This document shows positions 24,623 through 34,900 of a DNA stretch of 64,000 bases, piece by piece (within the stretch, counting starts at the first letter, position 1; the number at the start of each line of letters is the position of its first letter). A model generated the notes under the pieces. It saw nothing but the letters and a program-made list of their open reading frames with translations. It searched no databases and was not told the origin of the DNA. The translations under genes and the position numbers were made by a program. Source of the stretch: Henckelia pumila (taxonomy: Eukaryota > Streptophyta > Magnoliopsida > Lamiales > Gesneriaceae); the NCBI RefSeq assembly GCF_033568475.1, contig NC_133123.1, forward strand, positions 151,729,753-151,793,752. The letters run 5' to 3'.

Positions 24623-26209
24623 ATGTCATATAAGCGCAAGAGTCCAGTGTCACAAGTTAGCTCATAAGAAAATAAGTTTTTAGTATTTGGAGATATGTCT
24701 CTTCCTTTACTTCCAGAGTCATCAAACAAATGTTTCAAGCCAAGCCAGCCTTATAACCTAGATCAACATCAAAAAACCCTTTTAAATTCCTTATGGAATA
24801 TTTCCCCAAATAATTCAAGACAAAAAGCCTTTGTTTTAAATGCTTTAACCAATTATTTCTCTTTCCAGTACAAATCTCCTCAAACACAGTCCAAGTATTT
24901 TGTTCTCTTAAATGGTAAATTTCCTGGAATTTACATTTCTCTCGAAAGATTGCAAGAATCTATCAATGATACACTAAACCCTGTCTTTCATTCATTTGTC
25001 CAACTGAAAGATGCATTCAAGTATGCAAGAAATAGACTAGGGCCTAAATTTTTCATTGATTATGCAGCAAGATTAGATGCCTCCAGAGCTCAAGCAGTTC
25101 AAAGATTTTCTCAATTATCTGATCTTTTTTTCTATTGAATCAGATATCAAAAATTTAAAATTAAAAGAAAAGATAGTAGAACCATCAGATGAGATTTTTT
25201 AATTACAAAATGCACTTATTGCAAAAACTCAAGAGATAGTGTTTCTTAAAAAACACTATCTTATTCAGAACAATCCCAGTTCTGTTGAATTGGACAGAAC
25301 CAGTCCATTAGTTCAATTAAACCCAACTCGAGTTTTCTTCAAAACTACATCAATACTTAGTCCTCTTCCAAATTTCATTTCTGATTATATTTATTCTTTA
25401 GACAAGAAAAAATTTATCTCAAAATTTTCCATTATCCAAAGATGTCTTTCTTCCAACCCACAAAGTTCAGCCATTGATATTAAAACAATGATTGGAACAA
25501 ATCCAGTAGACGGTCATCTCACCTATTCTTTTGTTACCACTTCAATTGTAGCATTTTATTTTCAAGACCTTCATATATCAAATAACCAAAAAACATTTGA
25601 TCTCAATATCAATGACCTTTTCGATTTATGATTAATTTCCCAACTCATATTCAAAGATGATGATCAATTTCAAAGTCTCAATAGTTCGTTACTGAAAAAG
25701 ATATTCAAAATCAATTCAGTAAAGGTTTTTCTTTTGTTCAATTAGAAATTGTTTCAACGGTTCCCGAATGGATAGATAAAAAACTTCACCCAACTACCCA
25801 TAGAGTATGGGTTATAGGTCTTCAATTTTTCAATATTTTTACAGATCCAATGAAAACAATTTATATCGACAATTGTTCAAGACCTATGGACGAACAGATG
25901 AAACATCAAAGACTCAAGACTTTTGCTTTCAAACACCATTTCCTAGACCACAGATGTGAAAATTACACTCTATTCGGATCAACTCCAATTCTCAAGGTTT
26001 ACATCAAATTTGGAAGTTATCTTCAAGATTCCAAGTTCAATTTCAAAACAGAGACTCCAGATATTTTTGACAATTACTGCAAACTCTATTCAAGAATGGT
26101 TATCGACATGCTTCAAGATGACTTCGATCCAGAACCAATAAATGATGATGAACATTATGACCTCATAGATCTTCTCGGAGAAGAAGGATTACATAACATT
26201 GATACATAA
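24623..26209 (+). pseudogene. Viroplasmin / transactivator-like ORF of EVE1 (broken)
   Basis: Second viral ORF. The first clear piece (24695-25138) contains KYFVLLNGKFPGIYISLERL, which resembles the RNase H1 N-terminal / caulimovirus viroplasmin fold (a VFNGxxPGIY-type motif with a following Trp/Leu helix). Further pieces lie at 25239-25631 and 25850-26209 (acidic C-terminus). An in-frame stop separates the upstream ATG near 24623 from the first long piece, and other stops and frame changes occur near 25138, 25200 and 25640-25850. In relatives the protein builds inclusion bodies and helps translation reinitiate; whether this lineage did the same is unknown. Confidence 0.6.
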
Positions 26210-26263
26210 TTCAATGTTATGTTCAATTTTAAAATTCAAGTTCCTTGGAATTTTCAAAAACCC

Positions 26264-26273
26264 GGGGAGGGAA
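26264..26273 (+). promoter_or_regulatory. Purine tract, putative plus-strand primer of EVE1
   Basis: GGGGAGGGAA stands in otherwise AT-rich sequence between the last ORF and the promoter. This is where pararetroviruses and LTR elements carry their plus-strand primer. The inverted fragment at the right junction begins four bases downstream of it. Confidence 0.5.
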
Positions 26274-26339
26274 TAGTGATGATAATACTTTCAAGAAGTT
26301 GTATTATTGTAATCAATTATTAAAAAATAAAAATCAAGA

Positions 26340-26855
26340 AAAAACAAAACAAGAAAAAGAAAAAGCAGACTACACGTGAAAAAAGCAGTAGTCAGTTGTC
26401 AAGAAAAAATACATTTCAAAAGCAGACTGCACGTCAAGAAAAAGTAGTAGTCACAATTTTATTTTCAAAAGATGTAAAGATTATGTCGGCCAACACAAGC
26501 AATTATTTTTCTTTACGACAAAGAAAAGAAAAAGAAGACAAGACGTCCACTTCGCCACAAAGAAAAGCAAAATAATATAAGACGTCCACTTCGCTCAATA
26601 GTCAAGATTCCCATCAAGTGCTTTTAAGAAAGCAAACGAGGCAAGACCCTTCACCATTATTGACAAGGAAGGAATCCTACTACACGCGTCCCTCAACTGC
26701 TATAAAAGAGCCAATTTAGACAGAGCAAAACATAGAGAGATAAATTCTTATATTTTCCCTCTGTATCTGTTTTAAATTCCTCAAATTCAATTCAAGTTTT
26801 TGTATTAAACCTTTCAATAGTTTTTGTATTTCATTCTTTCAAGATTATCAATAAA
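26340..26855 (+). promoter_or_regulatory. 35S-like promoter and poly(A) signal of EVE1
   Basis: The region holds repeated ACGT-containing words: AAGACGTCCACTTCGC occurs twice (about 26540 and 26580), and GCAGACT.CACGT occurs twice (about 26366 and 26422). These resemble the as-1/TGACG-type enhancer elements of viral promoters. A TATAAAAG box follows at 26701-26708, and AATAAA at 26850-26855 lies about 120 bp after the expected start, the close spacing that pararetroviruses use for terminally redundant RNA. Confidence 0.65.
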
Positions 26856-26952
26856 ATATTTCTTCGATCAATCCATCTGTCTACCTCTATACTAGTACAA
26901 TCATGCCTTTTCGCCGCTTCCATACCCTGTCCCCCCGTCGTCCTGGTCCATC

Positions 26953-26970
26953 TGGTATCAGAGCCAAGTT
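26953..26970 (+). promoter_or_regulatory. tRNA-Met primer binding site of EVE1
   Basis: TGGTATCAGAGCCAAGTT is complementary to the 3' end of plant initiator tRNA-Met, the minus-strand primer of all Caulimoviridae. It sits after the 35S-like promoter and about 220 bp before the second copy of the movement-protein ORF. Confidence 0.85.
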
Positions 26971-27161
26971 TTAGTCAATTTATTCAATTAAACAAGCCTT
27001 AATTCTTAGCCAATTAAGAAGCCTTTAAGTCTGATTTAGTGTTGGTAAGCCGTTAATGGGTTGCAGTAAGTCTCGTTGGTAGAGCAGTAAGACGATTGGT
27101 GTTCCCTCTACGTCAGATCACAGGGTAAACTTAAGCAATTAAGTTGCAAGGTAAAATTTAA

Positions 27162-27650
27162 TTGTTTGAATTAGCTATGTCTTGGTCTATTCCTTTGTTC
27201 TCTAGGATGTCAAGGTCCAGAAGTATGAAGTCAAGTAAGAATTATGATTGTAATAGTAGTAGTATTCAAATAGATGAAGAAGAAGAAATACATGTTGATA
27301 GAAATCAAAAAAGTTTAAATTGTAAAGAAATACAAATAGCTCAAATCGAACAAAGATTACAAAATTGGTCAATTCCTAAAATAAATTATAAACTTATGAA
27401 GTAGGAAAGTTTGATTTTAAACAAGATTACTCAATCAAGATTTGTGAACAAACAATTCCAATTACAAAAAATCTTACACAGATAAGATTATTTTCAAAAG
27501 AAACAATTTTAGAACACCGTAAGAAGCATAAGTTTCTTCATATCGGTTTAGTTCAAGTAGCAGTAAAGCCTTTATTTTGATTAGGCTTAGATATTCCAAT
27601 TCTTTTACTCTTAAGAGATAAAAGACATTTAATTTTTTCTTTTTTAATAA
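27162..27650 (+). pseudogene. Second, partial copy of the EVE1 movement-protein start
   Basis: Repeats the sequence from 20522 onwards with a few changes, including a four-base loss near 27390 that ends the frame and an in-frame stop near 27580. Unlike the first copy it retains the natural leader and upstream codons (MSWSIPLFSRMSRSRS). It ends near 27640 inside the MP domain and joins an inverted promoter fragment. Confidence 0.85.
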
Positions 27651-27691
27651 TTGATTACAATAATACAACTTCTTGAAAGTATTGTCATCAC
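27640..27691 (-). repeat. Inverted copy of EVE1 26277-26328
   Basis: The 52 bases are the reverse complement of 26277-26328 with only one or two mismatches. Their outer end (GTGATGAC read on the minus strand) lies immediately downstream of the purine tract in the direct copy. They then meet the right (TA)n tract. Confidence 0.9.
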
Positions 27692-27709
27692 TATATATAT
27701 ATATATATA
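27692..27709. repeat. (TA)n tract at the right viral junction
   Basis: A short TA repeat directly following viral DNA, counterpart of the tract at 20427-20470. Confidence 0.9.
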
Positions 27710-27762
27710 AATAATTGTAAAGTTACTAGCAAAGCTATGTAAATTTTCATGTAAAATACTAA

Positions 27763-28590
27763 GGTTGTGTTTATTTAGTAATATTAATTATATATAGATA
27801 AATAATACTAAGACTATTAAACTAAATTTATAGGATGTTGAATAATGATGCATAAACAATCACATGTTTACTTTAATGGATCAATTTTGTGATTGATACT
27901 ATGATTAAATTACGAGTTACAATTTTGTCCTTTGTGTATAATATAATCTTATTTTTAGTTTTTATTTGTAAAATTGGGATTGTAATTTTATTGAAGAATG
28001 TAAATTATTATTAATCCACATGTAAATTATTTTAATTGACCAAAATTATTGAGTATAAATATTATTTATATTTTTAAAAAAATTAATAAATTGAGTTAAA
28101 AAAAAATTTCCCCATGAATAAGGATAAATTCTAATGAAATGTATTAATCATATATTAAATTATTAGAATTTTTTTCATGTTTTATAATTTTTAAATGGAC
28201 CTTTCGTATATTTAAATTAAATGAAATGTAATAATATATCTTAAAATATTTGAAATTTATATCCATGTTATATAATTTTTTTAAATGAGATTTTCATATA
28301 TAATTTTTTTGGGAAGTAAATTAAGGATATTAGTGCATTTTTTTTCAATTAAAAAAATAATGATTATTTATCACACCATTTATTTGTGATAAATAATCAA
28401 TATTTAAAGTTTAAATTAGGTAACTATGGATGAACTTTATGAGTTACTACGGACCCTAAAAAAATATGTAAACATGTGATTACTTAGGATTAATCAAATA
28501 TTATGTGAGGTCGTAATCTCTATAATATTGTTCAAAATTATAAAAACTATATTAATAATCCTATACTTATCATAACAAGTAAACGCAACC
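27763..28590. mobile_element. PIF/Harbinger-like MITE with TAA target duplication
   Basis: Left end GGTTGTGTTTATTT and right end AAGTAAACGCAACC are imperfect inverted repeats, bounded by TAA on both sides (27760-27762 and 28591-28593). The TWA duplication and the GGTTGCGTTT-type terminus are typical of Harbinger/Tourist MITEs. The 828-bp interior is AT-rich and shows no transposase. Confidence 0.65.
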
Positions 28591-28651
28591 TAATAGTTTT
28601 TATAATTTTGAACAATATTATAGAGATTACGACCTCACATAATATTTGATT
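28492..28651. repeat. 59-bp perfect inverted repeat
   Basis: Left arm 28492-28550 and right arm 28593-28651 are exact reverse complements with a 42-bp spacer. The left arm lies inside the Harbinger-like MITE and the right arm outside it, so the MITE end sits in the loop. A transcript through it would form a long hairpin. Confidence 0.9.
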
Positions 28652-29181
28652 TCACTTTAATTTTGTTAAAATCTTGTGATTTTTTTCCTTCCTTTTTTGC
28701 TTTTTCAGTTTAATTTCTTATTTCCCTACGCACATAAAATGTAAAGGGACAATAATTAAATGTGACATTGACAACTCTCAACAGTCCATGTGGGGTTGAA
28801 TGCTCGACAACTTTTATTATTCCATTTGGAAATTTACTCGAACCATAAAATCACAATAAGAAATTTCCTGAAAAAACACTATTTAATTCTCTTAATTTTT
28901 ATTTTAAAAAAGCAATAAATCCCCATCAAATCAGAAACCCGTTTTGGTAAATAAATTATTAAATTTCATTAATTTAAAATTATACATGATATATAAATTT
29001 CATTTATATATTTAATATTTTTTAGTAGGTCACTTGTGATACTATTTCGCATATTTATATCTATCAAACGAGTCTATTTTGTCAATATTTGTAATAAAAA
29101 AATAATATTTTTAAACAAATATTAATATAAATTTATTTATAAATCCAAAAAAACTGTCTTACAAAAATCATACAATATATC

Positions 29182-29640
29182 TAGGGGTGGTTTAGTATGA
29201 CATACCGATATTTTCAACAAATACCACATATCGCACCAAAAAATTCAGTACCGAAAAAATCGATACCGATATCATACCGATATTTTCAGTATATCGAAAT
29301 TTCGGTATGACATAAATTCATACCAGTTTTATCGAAAAATTTCGGTATATCAAAATTCGGTACGATATCGATATGATAAAATATATTTTTTTATAATAAT
29401 TTTTTCTTGCATATAATTAAAATATATTTTATTATAATATTTTTTCGGTATTTCGATATACCGAGAATGTCGAAATTTTATAAAACGTATATCGATATCG
29501 ATATCGAAAATTTCGGTACGATATCATATCGTATCGAAATTTTCGGTATACCAAGATTTTCCGATAAATACAATTTTTTTTCGATACGATATATACAATA
29601 TAACGAAATTCGGTATTTTCGCCGTCTTAAATATATCCTG
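29182..29640. repeat. CGGTAT/ATCGATA-rich self-complementary repeat
   Basis: Starts AGGGGTGGTTTAGTATG and is packed with alternating CGGTAT, TACCG, TCGATA and TTTCGGTA words that are reverse complements of each other. Any frames in it are artefacts of the repeat. It is related to 30760-30965. Confidence 0.6.
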
Positions 29641-30759
29641 TGATGAGACTTTTTGTAATATGTCCCTTTTCAAATCGACAATCCTCTTAATGAGTCGACC
29701 ATTTGTGGATATACAGACAGGTATATATACATTTATCTGACATATATTCATTGTTATTAAGTGATGTTAGATTTAGAGTTAGGAAAAATTATAAATGTTT
29801 GTAATAAATATTTGTATCATACTTTGGGAGGTCTATCATAAATATTATTTTCCCAGACAAAATAAATTCATTATAATTAAGGATTTAACTGCCTCGTGGT
29901 TGATTTTTAGGAGGGCCCCCTAGAAATATGAATGATTTGGAGGAAAATTAAATGTTCCTTTAATAACTTGTTCTGTAAAAAGTTATATCTGGTAAAATAG
30001 TTCAAAGATCACGTATTGTCATCTCTCTCCTAACAAAGTATTAGAGAAAATATATGTACACAAAAGTTATTAGAACAACTTACTTTAAGAAATTTTAAAA
30101 ATAAATATATGATTTGTTAATCATAATCAATAACTTAAAGAGTTTTTTTTTTATAAAATAAATAAATAAATCAATCATTTACTCCCTCCGTCTCGTTTAT
30201 ATAAATAAAAAGAGGTGACTCTGCATGTGATGCCTTCAAAGTGGGTATTTGCAAATTGCAAGTGGTTAAAATGAATTTTGTTTTCCTTAATCAACACGGA
30301 ATTATCATGTACTTTTTATATTTGTCCAACGCATCATTTATCTTATTAAATTAACTAGATGAATTTTCTCTCGTTTCATTTCAATTTCAATAATTAATAA
30401 AATTTATTTTAAATAAAAAAATATCTTGTTTTATCAAGTTTTTTTAATTAAACAGGTGAGCTGAACTTTGGGTATTAGTGTACTTTAGTGGGCTTACAAA
30501 TTTTACATGTGTAATAAAAAAAAATTGGGCGAACTATTAATCATATGATTACAACTGACATAAGCTAAATTCGTCTTTATATCTAAAATCAGTTTTAAAA
30601 AATTAAAACACCTCCGTTATATGAAATGCGATCCGTTATATAAAATTAATTATATTTTAAGATCCCGAGTTTTTAAAAATATGATGCAAAATCCCCTGCA
30701 AACGAAAATATATCTGATTTCAAAAATATGGGCTTTTAAAATTATGGCTGATATATCGG

Positions 30760-30965
30760 ACCAAAATATTGAATTTTCGACATATCGTACCGAAATTTTT
30801 TCGATATACAGATATTTTTTCGGTATATCGAATTTTTTTTTGTATCTATACGGTATCAATATAGATTTTTTTCATACCAAAATTTTGAAATTTCGCTATC
30901 GGTATCTGTATGAATTATTTCATACTAATATTTTTATCACGGTATACCGAAAACCTATCCCCACT
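30760..30965. repeat. Second CGGTAT-rich repeat, inverted relative to the first
   Basis: The end reads CGGTATACCGAAAACCTATCCCCACT, the reverse-complement style of the start at 29182 (GGGGTGGTTT...ACCGATA). The two could be ends of one 1.8-kb terminal-inverted-repeat element or two copies of one MITE. Confidence 0.5.
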
Positions 30966-31043
30966 TAAAATACCTCTAATTTTTTTGAATGTTAAAAGAC
31001 CTCTAATTTAATATGAGAGCTTATAATGATTTTATGTGTATTA

Positions 31044-31241
31044 GAGCCCGTTTGAATTTTGTAGTGATTTTTTAAAATAAGTGTTTTTTTACTATAATTT
31101 TTGGCTTTTGAAAAAGCTCTTTTTTGACTTAAAAAAGTGCTTTCTAATCATTTATTTGGTCATCCAAAACCTTATTAGCCAAAAAAATATATTTTTTAAA
31201 ATAATTTTTTGGTCTGACTTTTGATATCAAATAGGGCCTTA
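31044..31241. repeat. Possible hAT-like MITE
   Basis: Starts AGAGCCCGTTTGAA and ends TCAAATAGGGCCTT, imperfect inverted termini. About 200 bp, AT-rich, non-coding. No certain target duplication. Confidence 0.4.
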
Positions 31242-33735
31242 ATCGTAAACACATACGTTTTGCGCATAAATATATATGCGCGCGTATGTGATAAAAAAAT
31301 TAGTATAATTTTTATCACATATAATTAAATTATTTTGAATGAAAAGATATGTGTGTAAAGAGGGAACATCAAGCAAGAATTAATATGGATAAACTCGAAG
31401 TTCGTTGGGTATACAAAATATTGATATATTATATAGTGATCTAAAAAAATTATAGCTTTTTTCCTTAAAAAAAAAAAGTTATAGCTTTTCAAAAGTCCTG
31501 AATAATCCTTGATTGCCATCAAAATAAAATTGCTTCCAATTTTATTTTAATTCATGTTTAAATACATACTTTTATATCGTATTCATAAAAAAAATGATAA
31601 ACCTCGAGTTTAATTTATGTAAAAAATACAGAAAACGGGTCGTCAGGTAGTAATAGCATTAACCCAAACTTGTGAACCAACCAAATTCATAAGTAGAAAA
31701 AAGTTAACACAGGAAATTAAATCCCATCATCTCTTTGGAATCATTGTCACCAATTGAAAAACAAAGTAAGATAAGGTATCACAATGCATCTAAGAGATAA
31801 GCATTCATTGTCACAAATGTTTACTATTATTATTATTATTTTTTTAAAAATAACATAATAGTGAAAATTACTTCGATGTCATGTAAATTTTTAGGTGGGG
31901 TCAAAATAAAATTTTCTTTCTTATTCATAGTAATTTTTTTTAAAAAAAATAGATTTTAATACCTATAGAATGCGAACTTCTATGCATGGTAATAACTTTT
32001 GATCTCTATGATACCCCTATTTATCTCAAAATAATATTTAAAATAAAAAAAATTATTTTAATAAAAAACAATAGATTAAATAAAAGGTCATTGATGGTTT
32101 ATATAGATTTTTATTGGACATACTAATTCAATTATATATGTGAAAATTATGTATTTATATTGAATCACTCACACACACACACACACTATCCCTCACGACA
32201 AGTTTACTATATATCAAATTTGACATTAAGTTGGACGTATTGGGTCGTACTGATTTAGATAAATGTAGAGTTATCTTATGAAACGATATAATAAATAAAT
32301 CAAATAAAATGTCACACCATTGACATTAGAAATCAATTAGGATAAGCCAAATCCAAGGGGCACTAAAACTCTAAATGATTTTATTATAATTTTGACATCA
32401 AAATCAATTATTTATCAAATGCCATTTTCTTGTTTTTCTTTTTATTTTTAGTTGAAGAAGAGAATTTTGTTATAATCGAGTATCGACGTTATAATGGTCG
32501 ACATCAAATCGAAGTTGATCTGAGATCGATTTAATGTTCACGTGTGTAATAATTAGTATCTTGGCATTGGAAAAGAATAAAATAACCAAAAAACATTGAA
32601 AGTTACTAAAGATAAATTTTGACAACACAATTAAAGAGGGAAATTTTGAGGAAAAGTAAACAAAAATATAAAATTAATTAAAATATGATATACTTCATCA
32701 GTTCAACTGATGTAGTCTAAATTTTATTTTTCATTCTTATCAATTATATAGCCTAGTTCTTATATTTAATATTATATTTCCTATTCTTTTACCAAGTATC
32801 ACATTAAATTAATATCACTAACAACTTATACAATTATTTATTATATTAATATCTTTATCAAATAAAGATATTATAATGAGAAATTATTTTTCAAATTTTA
32901 ATTTTTCACACATCTTCTTAATCTGTGTAAAAACACTCACAAATTTAAATGAGTGGCACGATGGATTTTATTTACTTGGTTCAAACATACTAGTAAGTAG
33001 TAACAATGAATAAAGTAAGTTCTATTGGGATGTTTATCAAAGATTGTACCAAAAAAAGTAATATAAATGAGGAGCTATAAAAAGACGATAAAGTTGGTTA
33101 CCCTTTATGTACTAACATATTAAATACAACCTTATCAAAATTTACAATTATTATTATTAACTAATGTGACATCGAAATGTGCGATTAGACAAGGAATCCC
33201 AGCATTTATTTCTCTCAACTACCTTTTCAATGGATCGACGGAGATACATCTTGGATTATTGTCTCTTCTAATCTTATAATCATGATAAATATATAATCAC
33301 TATCTCCTTACCAATTATATAGTTTTATTTTCTTATTTCAAATCTCTTGAATGTATATGTCAATTTCTATATTTATTATATTTTTTTCTAACTAAAAAAT
33401 CTTGAAATACATGTAATATTTTTTTAAATGAAATAAATATGAACAAAATAAGAAGTTTGTTATAAACTTTGTTTTCACAATTATTATTTCAATTTTTTTG
33501 AAAAAACAAACTAGTCTAGATATTTTGTAATGAGTATAGGGTTTAATTAATGGGCAAATTATTTTAAAATCCACAAACCCAAACATTTCTTTCTCTTAAC
33601 TCCCTACACTCAAATTTCTTTGTTTCAACTTCTAGTGGTCCCCAAATTTGTCTTAACAAAGTGTTTAGCATTTAATCCTTTGTACGTGACATTGTTTTAT
33701 CTATCGAACCAGTTCAGGCAAAGCAGAACTATCGG

Positions 33736-33930
33736 TTACGCAAGGTTTTCAGCCGATATACTCTGGATTAGGGTCCAACATGCTTTCGTAAGATGAATTA
33801 AATTCAAAAACCTCTTTGACCATAGTGTCGTCGGGTCATAACTGCCGAGTTTTACGAAGTGCTCCTCACACTCCAACCACGCAGTCGCAACAGATGGTTT
33901 CTGCACAAGCTCCTTCAACGACACCCAGCA
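33736..33930 (-). other. Coding-like island of unknown origin
   Basis: A block with higher GC and gene-like codon use than its AT-rich surroundings. The minus-strand frame runs 62 codons (start MSLKELVQKPSVATAWLECE, later TTLWSKRFLNLI and KACWTLIQ) with no low-complexity bias and continues a few codons upstream without a stop. I do not recognise the family. It lies next to the truncated end of EVE2 and could be a captured gene fragment or part of an old element. Confidence 0.3.
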
Positions 33931-33944
33931 CAGCCTTAATTTAT

Positions 33945-34440
33945 TTTCTACCTTAAGGCGTATGGTATATGAATTTAATTATAAAATATGAGCATGAAAG
34001 AACAAGAGACTTTAGAAAAATTATTCAGACATAATATTATTACATAAATCAACTCCTTTGAAGAGGAGAAGACAACTTGTTTAGCTACTCATGGTAGCTT
34101 TGTTCTTGAAATACATAAAAAGAAAACTTATTACAAACTTAGAAAGAGAAATATTACAACAATTTATTTGTAAGAAAACTGAAGAGAATGATCGATGTCT
34201 TCAGCTTCCTTGAACGCTTGTATTTATAAATGAGGTTTCACTCGTTTCACCGAGAAACTTCAGGGAATCTTACAGTTGTTTGTATTATTTTTCTATGCCA
34301 TTATTAATGACATCTTTAGCTAGTGGATGAATCACCCGTTATTCACCTTGTCTTGTTATGCCATTATTGATGACATCGTTTGTTGGTGGATGAGTCACAT
34401 GTCGTCCTTTTTCTTTTGGCTCTATCCTCGTCACATGTCT
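33945..34440 (-). promoter_or_regulatory. 35S-like promoter and leader start of EVE2
   Basis: Read on the minus strand after ORF X: two imperfect copies of a stretch with GATGTCAT.AATAATGGCATA (about 34290-34380), a TATA box TTTATAAATAC (34220-34230), then ACAAGCGTTCAAGGAAGCTG and an AAATAAA-type poly(A) signal (about 34162-34169) some 55 bp later. The layout matches a pararetrovirus promoter with a short redundant leader. Viral-looking sequence fades near 33945. Confidence 0.6.
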
Positions 34441-34443
34441 TAT

Positions 34444-34900
34444 TTATTCTTGTCGGGGCATCTTCTGCTTTTGCAGTGGTCCCCTGAAAAAACGCATCTT
34501 TGGTGGTCCCTGTCCACCTTTGCTTATCTCGAAAAAATCTTTTCGATCCGTTCGGGGTCTGAATATTTTTTCGAACTCTGGCTCCTTCTGATCAGGACAT
34601 TCTGGGCAGATAACCTCTGACCACCTTCCTATGTGAGCCATGTTACAAAATTTTCGGCGAGTTTCTTTACTATCCGGCAGCTTGTTGTTCCACAAAAAAT
34701 TTCTCTTCTTTTCGAAGAGTTCTTCCGCGAAGGCCGTAGTTTTTCCTGTCATTGTGTTTAACAGAAACGATCCATTCACAGAATTCTGATAGAATTTGAA
34801 CGGAAATTTGACTTTGTCCATCTCGGTGAGACAGACCCAAATACCCCATGCCCTTCTGGTTGAGATTTCATTTTATCCAAAAGTGGACACCAAGGATATT
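34444..34900 (-). pseudogene. 3' part of EVE2 ORF X, separated by the Tekay insertion
   Basis: The frame running out of the right-hand half (49430-50336) continues here once the 14.5-kb insertion and its ATATT duplication are discounted. A single TAA near 34870 interrupts it. The visible segment from 34821 holds FPFKFYQNSVNGSFLLNT, a Cys pair (VICPECPD) and a basic, proline-rich end near KMRFFRGP. The function is unknown. It has the position of the inclusion-body/ORF4 gene of caulimovirids, but I see no viroplasmin motif. Confidence 0.6.

Larger units (their letters stand above)
20471..27691 (+). mobile_element. Endogenous pararetrovirus EVE1, petuvirus/florendovirus-like, lacking RT and RNase H
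   Basis: The plus-strand order is movement protein, Ser/Lys-rich linker, coat protein, aspartic protease, an internal TATA box, a viroplasmin-like ORF, a purine tract, a 35S-like promoter with poly(A) signal, a tRNA-Met primer site, then the movement protein again. The movement-protein start at 20522 recurs at 27223, so the repeat unit is 6701 bp. The order MP-CP-PR in one (now broken) frame with a separate downstream ORF fits petuviruses and florendoviruses. No reverse transcriptase or RNase H motif occurs anywhere in the unit, although both normally follow the protease. Many stops and frameshifts show an old, non-functional copy. Both ends abut (TA)n tracts, a known florendovirus integration preference. 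Confidence 0.82.
28660..33730. other. AT-rich region without genes, several repeats
   Basis: I see no coding gene. It contains two CGGTAT/ATACCG-rich repeats (29182-29640, 30760-30965), a possible small MITE at 31044-31241, a TACTCCCTCCGTCTCG word at 30180 resembling a Stowaway end, and a short (CA)n run near 32168-32186. Confidence 0.5.

Noticed and set aside
29407..29751. Small proteins in the CGGTAT repeats
   Set aside because: Composition follows the repeat on both strands; no domain and no conserved start.
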